A stretch of 64,000 nt of DNA from Seiridium cupressi (Eukaryota; Ascomycota; Sordariomycetes; Amphisphaeriales; Sporocadaceae): NCBI GenBank assembly GCA_036674765.1, contig JARVKI010000133.1, forward strand, positions 1 through 64,000, in the 5' to 3' direction. Made by a program: the position numbers and the translations under genes. Positions 58,791 to 64,000 of the stretch are shown one piece after another; the stretch's first letter is position 1; every line of letters starts with the position of its first letter. Under the pieces are notes generated by a model. That model made no database searches. It had not been told where the DNA came from and saw only the letters and a program-made list of their open reading frames with translations.

Positions 58791-59884
58791 TCTAAACCAT
58801 GTCTGACTCGGCCTTCGAGTTGTTCGGAATTATGCAACATTTAGCGTACTGCGAGGGATGCCTTCCATAGCCTCGACAAGAAGCTTGTGGTCAGCCCGTC
58901 GTCTAGAGATATTCGAGGATGAGTAGGCACACACTGCATGGGCAGTGACGCCAATGGTCAGATCCAATATGAGTACAGTCGCAATGGTGTGATCCCCCAC
59001 CACCCCGGCGGAGGAAGGTTGATGCAGGACTGCTGTACACCGTCACGAAGCGGTTCACACGAATGAGACCCTTCAGGATATATCATCGTTCTAGTTTGGA
59101 ATGCCGGTTTCGACCGCCCCCTTGGTTGCGAGTGGTGCTGGAAAAATTCAAACTTCTACATAGCCCAAGACTTCAGCCAGATCGATGCAACATCACAGAT
59201 ACGTGACCTACAACAGTGAGGCAGCGAGAAGCCCGTTCCCAAAGAAGTGACAGATGAGATGTCGATGACTTTGATACTACGAGATCCGATTTACGAAGGC
59301 GTCAAACAATTATGCCGCGTCTAAACGGTGCTCTAAACAATTTATATTCATCTTGGATTCGCTTCTCATTCGAGAGTTCACTCCGCCATGAGTATTAGAA
59401 CAATCCAGGCATGACGTGTAACTACTAACATCGTCTCCATGGTCACTGGGCCTTCCGTTCTTACTCTTGAGTCTCTTCTTTCCAGTGATATCATATTGGT
59501 CAACGGCAAGGCAATACAAGCCAAGTCAAACCCGGCACCGTTAGCAGTTTTGCGTCATCCTCACTGCTAAACATACCGCCGTGGCGCCATCGCCTTTTCA
59601 TTCTTGTTTTAAAAATTTCATCCTTTTTCAAGGTATAGAATAATAAGGGGCACACTCGCCACCTGGGCTGGGGTATAGGTTCCATGATGGCATTCGCAAC
59701 CTGCCAGTCTGGGTGGTCTGATCTAATCTCACTAGAGCCCCTGTTTTGGTGTTCCGTACTTTACACAAACGCCGTGCGCCGTCGCAAATCCCTATCGATC
59801 GATCCGCCATAGCACTGAATCCTGTAATGACTTCCCATACCCTGTCCATCAGCCGGAACCGATCGACCCCATGATGGGCCAATT
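58791..59884. other. Spacer between pseudogene and IES1
   Basis: 1.1 kb with no recognisable gene. The part next to 59885 is the 3' flank of IES1. Confidence 0.55.
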
Positions 59885-61989
59885 TTACTGTTCTTCGCTG
59901 TCCGAGTCATCTATGCCCAAAAGGGTCTTATCCACATCATCGAGCTCGTCGTCCTCGTCCCTGTCGTCGCCCTCTTCGTCGTCCCCAGCAAGTCCGAGAA
60001 GCTCCTTGTCCACCTCATCGAGGTCGTCAGCATCCTGCATGTCGACATCGCCGTTAGCGTTGCCGTTCGACCCAGAATTGCCGGCTTCGCTCCTGAAGCT
60101 CTCTGAGGCAGCCTTCGAGTCTCTGCCGTTAGCTAGCCCCGGGGAATCTCGGTAGTGCAGAGACTGCAGGCGTGGGTTCTTTACTGGGCGTACGACACGC
60201 ACGTCCGAGTCTTGCATGTCTTCCCAACGTTTCATGCGCCGATTAGCACGGCGTAGCGAAGCAGCATATGTGGCAAGTTCCTCTCCAAAATCATCCACCT
60301 CAACGGCAAGAGGGACAAGTCCGCCGAGACCCTTACCCCGGTAGAGATTTGACTTGTCGGCATACCGATATTCCTCTTCGTCACTGTCAACTAGGGCATC
60401 ACGCATGGCGTCTAGGCGGCGCTTGGTGCGGACAATGACACCCTCCTGGCGGCGTAATTTGCGAGCCTTGTGGTGCTCCTTCCGCAAGTCTCGGCTGAGG
60501 ATGTACTCAACGCGCTGGTTGCGATTTCGCTCCACAGCGAGTTGGTGTGCCGTCGGCGGGCGTGGCTTCCGGGGCATTACACCATCGTAGCCTGCACCGT
60601 TTGGCCCAGCTGGTGACGATGCGTCAATCATCTGCAACTTGTAAGGGTTATTGTGACGACGAGCACCGGTACTGCTAGCCGCCAAGCGGCCCAAAGCTCT
60701 CGGGGGAGGAGTTGACCTGGCACTGTCCATATCAGAATCGTGCTTGGAGGGCCGGATACGGGGAAGGATGGTGGCAGAGGGACTATCTTCGTTCACCACC
60801 TTGCCTCTCTGGGTCCGATTCTTGCTTTGGTGCTCCTGGAGATAAGCTTGGTCCGCGGCGATGATCTTTGCTCGGTGAGCCTGCTTTTCGCGGCCGAACT
60901 CGACCTCGGCCGGCGCGTCGATATTCTCCGAAGCTTCTTGTTCAGATGTCATGAGCACCAGCTTGGGGACTCCCTGGTTTGCGAGGCCGTTGCCGTAGTC
61001 GACACCGGCCCCGAAAGGGTTCTCTTCGCAGCCTTCCTCAGTAAAGTCGGACTCGAGGTACTGCCAAACCACCCACAGGAAGGCGTTCGCCCTTGAGGCG
61101 CTGGTATACTCGGTTCTCATGATGAGATCGTGAAATTCGCCGCCCTTGGCGAAATGCAGCTCGGCGATTTGCACCGCTTGCTGGCAGACAAGGAAGATGA
61201 GGTTCACTGGATTTGTCCTCGGCACAGAGATGTCCTTGAAGCCATTAAGGTCCCGGGGCTCCTCTCTGTCCTCGGCAGCTCCCTTGAGTATGGACTTCAA
61301 CCGCGGAGCATCTTGGAGCTGCTTGTAAGCTGATGCGTCTTGGTAGGCCTGTAGTGACGGAATAGCGTGATATGTTCGAAGCTGGGCCCGCATCTCGGGG
61401 AAGACTGCAAGAGAAAAGGGTTAGCGATATGAAATAATACAGTTACTGAGGGTGGGGGGCTTCCACAGAGAGTGCACGTACAATTGAGGGTAGTGTTCAT
61501 TCGGCCGACGTTGACTAGCAGACAGACCATAGCCATGCTCTTCGCGGCCTCTCGATCACTAAGCAATTTGTCGCGTAGAACCTTGCTGGTCTTGCTGCTT
61601 CTAGCCATGGTATCGATGTAGAGGTCTGCAAAGGTTTGCTTCTCCTCGATGTAGGGGTCGTAGCTGTTGGTGAAGACCTTCCTGTCGTTGTCGAAGACGG
61701 ACCTCAAGAAGTCGTACTGGATGTCTTTTCGCCAGAGAGGCTCGCCATCCTCCTTCTTGAGGTGTCGAATCTTGCCGACGGTCTGGAATGCGCCGCCGGC
61801 AGTGGAGGTGACACCGGCGTGCGACCTGCGCGAGGCCTTCTGCTTGGACGAGGACCGCGTGGTGCTGTTGTCGTTGTTGAAGCTCATCTCGGCTGCCTCG
61901 TCGCTGTCGTAGTTGCGGGAGGATCTGTGTAAGCCGGGGCTCGGGGCGCGCGACGAGTTTTGGTCGCCATTGTCCTCGCTGTTGGCCAT
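59885..61989 (-). CDS. IES1: INO80 chromatin-remodelling complex subunit (Ies1-like)
   Basis: Nuclear protein of the family annotated as Ino eighty subunit 1 in filamentous fungi; in yeast, Ies1 belongs to the INO80 nucleosome remodeller. Exons are 61989-61482 and 61404-59885, giving 675 aa; the 77-nt intron splits the first Phe of NFFPEMRAQ. The N-terminus is disordered and Ser/Arg-rich. The conserved domain runs from about residue 75 to 330: LKKEDGEPLWRKDIQYDFL, KQTFADLYIDTMARSSKTSK, MAMVCLLVNVGRMNTTLN, AYKQLQDAPRLKSILKGA and ANAFLWVVWQYLESDFTEEG. The middle includes a basic helix (REHHKARKLRRQEG-like, about 490-510). The C-terminal ~70 residues are strongly acidic with repeated D/E-rich LLG units (DKELLGLAGDDEE, DKTLLGIDDSDSEEQ). 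Confidence 0.87.
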
Positions 61990-63272
61990 TCTGGCGGATG
62001 GTGATTGGGTCTGGGGCGGTTGCTCGGTGGGAGTGCGGCGTCAGACGTCGGCAGCAAACAAAAGGCTCTCGTGGCAACAGAGCGGCGGGAGATGGTACGA
62101 TAGTGAATGCACTGGGGCCGGGATTCGATTGGAAATTCGGGATGGGTTAGTTGGGCCCAGGAATGGGTTGAGTAACCACACCACCGCAAATCAGCTACGC
62201 AGAAGTTGTCGATGATGCGGTTGGGGTGGCTGCGAGAGCATGATGGTTGAGGAGAAAAGCTTGCTCACGCGCAGGTGATGCAATTCAGAGATTGGATTTC
62301 CACCCAACCATCGCAGCTTAGCCTCAATTCTACCTGCTCGAGCTCCGGGAAGTCGCGTCAATCTCCAACTGTCAATTAAGGCCTGCGCCTGCAGCCGCGA
62401 ACGTCGACCTCAGCCACTGAAAGGACTCCAGGCCTAGCGCCCCCCTGTAAAGTGTCTCCAGTACAACCAATGTACATACACTACCGAATGCAGGGGCCAC
62501 CTGGTGAGTATGCGCATTGTACATTCGCTTCCTGACTGGTTTGTACCCACTCTCCATCCGAAGTATGTGACATGATGGGCATCAAGCTGCAAGACTAATT
62601 ATTCAGTGAACACAATTCCGCACTTTTATTGCTTCAGTCACAAACTAGAGCATACCGCCAGCAAGTGAGACTTATTTGTCTGTTAGCTAGTACTAGATGG
62701 GTACAGCAGCCATGTCAGCGAAATCAAGAAGGGCCAGCCTCAAACGAGTCAAGCCTATTATTAGACGGACTCCTTCACGAGCAGAAGCAATAGAGTCTAC
62801 TGCATTCAGCCGCACTCTCTCAGAGGTGAACTCATAAGTTGCATCGCGGCTTCTAGGTTCCGCGCCGTCTCAGCTTTCAGTGGGACGTTCTCCAATGGCC
62901 TTGACCACCTCAGGGCAGTGTTTCGACTGTTACAAGTCCCACAGATGCCTGCTGTTTAAATACGCATCTGAGAAACTGGGACATGGAGTTCCTCGTTCTG
63001 CGGAAAAGGTCGCCCCGTATGCTTCGAAATAAAAAAAAAAAGATAGACTTTATTCACAGGAAGCCTAATCAAGTACTAAGAGGGGATCAAATCTATCTTG
63101 TAACAGTGACAACTCGTTGTAGTTGACCCCGAAGAGCTGGGAGAGCCTTCCGCGAAAATGTGATATCTCAGCAATGAACAACCGCTTGAATGGCTCAAGA
63201 CATCCAGCATTAAGCCCCTGAACTCCAATACCCATCATGACATGTTTTTATCATAGGAACTGTATTTCTTGC
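61990..63272. other. Spacer between IES1 and MGM1
   Basis: 1.3 kb containing the IES1 promoter and the MGM1 3' flank; both genes are on the minus strand. An A-rich run lies near 63030. No gene is recognised. Confidence 0.55.
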
Positions 63273-64000
63273 TTAGAACAAGCCCCAGCCTCCCTTTTGC
63301 TTCTCGGAGCCAGACTTCTTCATCGACTTGTTCCTCTCCCGTTCCCTGTCGCGGCCCTCCAATTGTTGCAAGCTCTGCATCTTGTCAAGCACGAGCTCGA
63401 GCAGCTCCTTCCTCCTGATGATCTCGAGATGCTTCTTGATCTTCGGATCCTCCTTGGCAAACGTCTCGATCTCCTCTTCCGACAAGTGGCGGCCAAGCCG
63501 TTGGTCCAACTCCCTGGGGAAGTTGTAGTAAAACTCTGATAGAAGCTCAACATTGAGGAAGAGCACTGCTGTCGAAGCAAGCTTGCTGGCCACAGCGTCC
63601 AAGAAGACTTCTGGGCAGTGATATTTGTTCTTCATGTTGGCACACTGCTTCGACTTGACAGCGAACATGCGCATTTTGATGATATCAGCACGATCGCGGA
63701 GGAAGACTGCTTCCCGGCCTATAACTCATTAGTAACTCGCTCAAAGCAGCGGTTGTTGACCAAGTTCTCACCTTTCGCAAGTAAAGCAGCACTGAAGCCC
63801 CCAGCGCCAGTTGAGTTCTCGCCTTCGACGATGACATCGCCTTTACGGGCCTTATCCACAAACCCCATGACTTCTTTCAATTTCCTCCTACCGCCGACCG
63901 TGTTCTCAAGACCTTTCATTGCGCCCTCGCACGCATCAAGTTCCTTCCTCAGGACGCCTTGAACATGCTCCCGCCCATAAGCCCACTCGCGATCCTCCAT
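63273..64000 (-). CDS. MGM1: Mitochondrial dynamin-like GTPase Mgm1, C-terminal part (partial)
   Basis: C-terminal end of the inner-membrane dynamin (OPA1/Mgm1) that drives inner-membrane fusion and cristae shape. Two coding pieces are visible: 64000-63772 (continuing beyond the window) and 63718-63273, joined across a 53-nt intron with a TACTAAT branch-site-like element. The junction restores LLAKGREAVFLRDRADIIKMR. The segment KNKYHCPEVFLDAVASKLASTAVLFLNVELLSEFYYNFPRELD and the following charged coiled helix correspond to the GTPase effector domain of fungal Mgm1. The GTPase and middle domains lie outside the window, so this rests on the C-terminal similarity alone. The ATG at 64000 is internal, not the start. 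Confidence 0.8.

Overview
This is nuclear DNA of a filamentous ascomycete (Pezizomycotina, probably Sordariomycetes). The coding genes carry short GT-AG introns, mostly 48-104 nt. The first 1.7 kb is an AT-rich island depleted of CpA/TpG, the footprint of repeat-induced point mutation (RIP). The families are typical of the group: a PTH11-like membrane protein, a DUF3431 protein, a Zn2Cys6 regulator and a phosphorylase/NB-ARC/TPR NLR relic. The class-level placement is inference from protein resemblance only.

Layout: 1-1760 is the RIP-decayed island. 2078-3905 is a decayed fungal NLR-type gene that still shows all three of its domains. 3.9-7.1 kb has no recognisable gene. From 7 kb on there are 17 genes that look intact or complete within the window, one partial gene and one pseudogene: importin alpha (-), POT1 (+), a DUF3431 membrane protein (-), the cohesin subunit SCC3 (-), the urease accessory protein ureD (+), RNA polymerase III subunit RPC53 (+), a PTH11/SAT4-type seven-helix protein (-), kynurenine formamidase BNA7 (+), the glutathione-degradation amidotransferase DUG3 (-), a small F-box-like protein (-), a cystinosin-type PQ-loop transporter (+), an MFS anion:cation symporter (+), a protein with a C-terminal Zn2Cys6 cluster (-), a B-type cyclin (+), the Ca2+-regulated mitochondrial aspartate/glutamate carrier AGC1 (+), a broken zinc-type alcohol dehydrogenase (-), the INO80 subunit IES1 (-) and the 3' end of the mitochondrial dynamin MGM1 (-, running off the window).

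The genes do not form a pathway cluster. Most are conserved housekeeping genes for nuclear import, telomere, cohesion, chromatin, cell cycle, Pol III and mitochondria. Two interspersed membrane proteins and the NLR relic are more lineage-variable. Large gene-poor gaps lie at 26.2-29.0, 39.5-42.7, 44.7-49.4 and 51.9-54.6 kb.

The observations most worth following are: the phosphorylase-NB-ARC-TPR relic beside a RIP island whose first 540 bases contain no CpA or TpG; two very small first coding exons (15 nt in DUG3, 12 nt in the cyclin); a Zn2Cys6 cluster placed at the C-terminus of a protein with a beta-rich N-terminal domain; and a dehydrogenase pseudogene with several frame changes. I found no convincing new multi-gene system.
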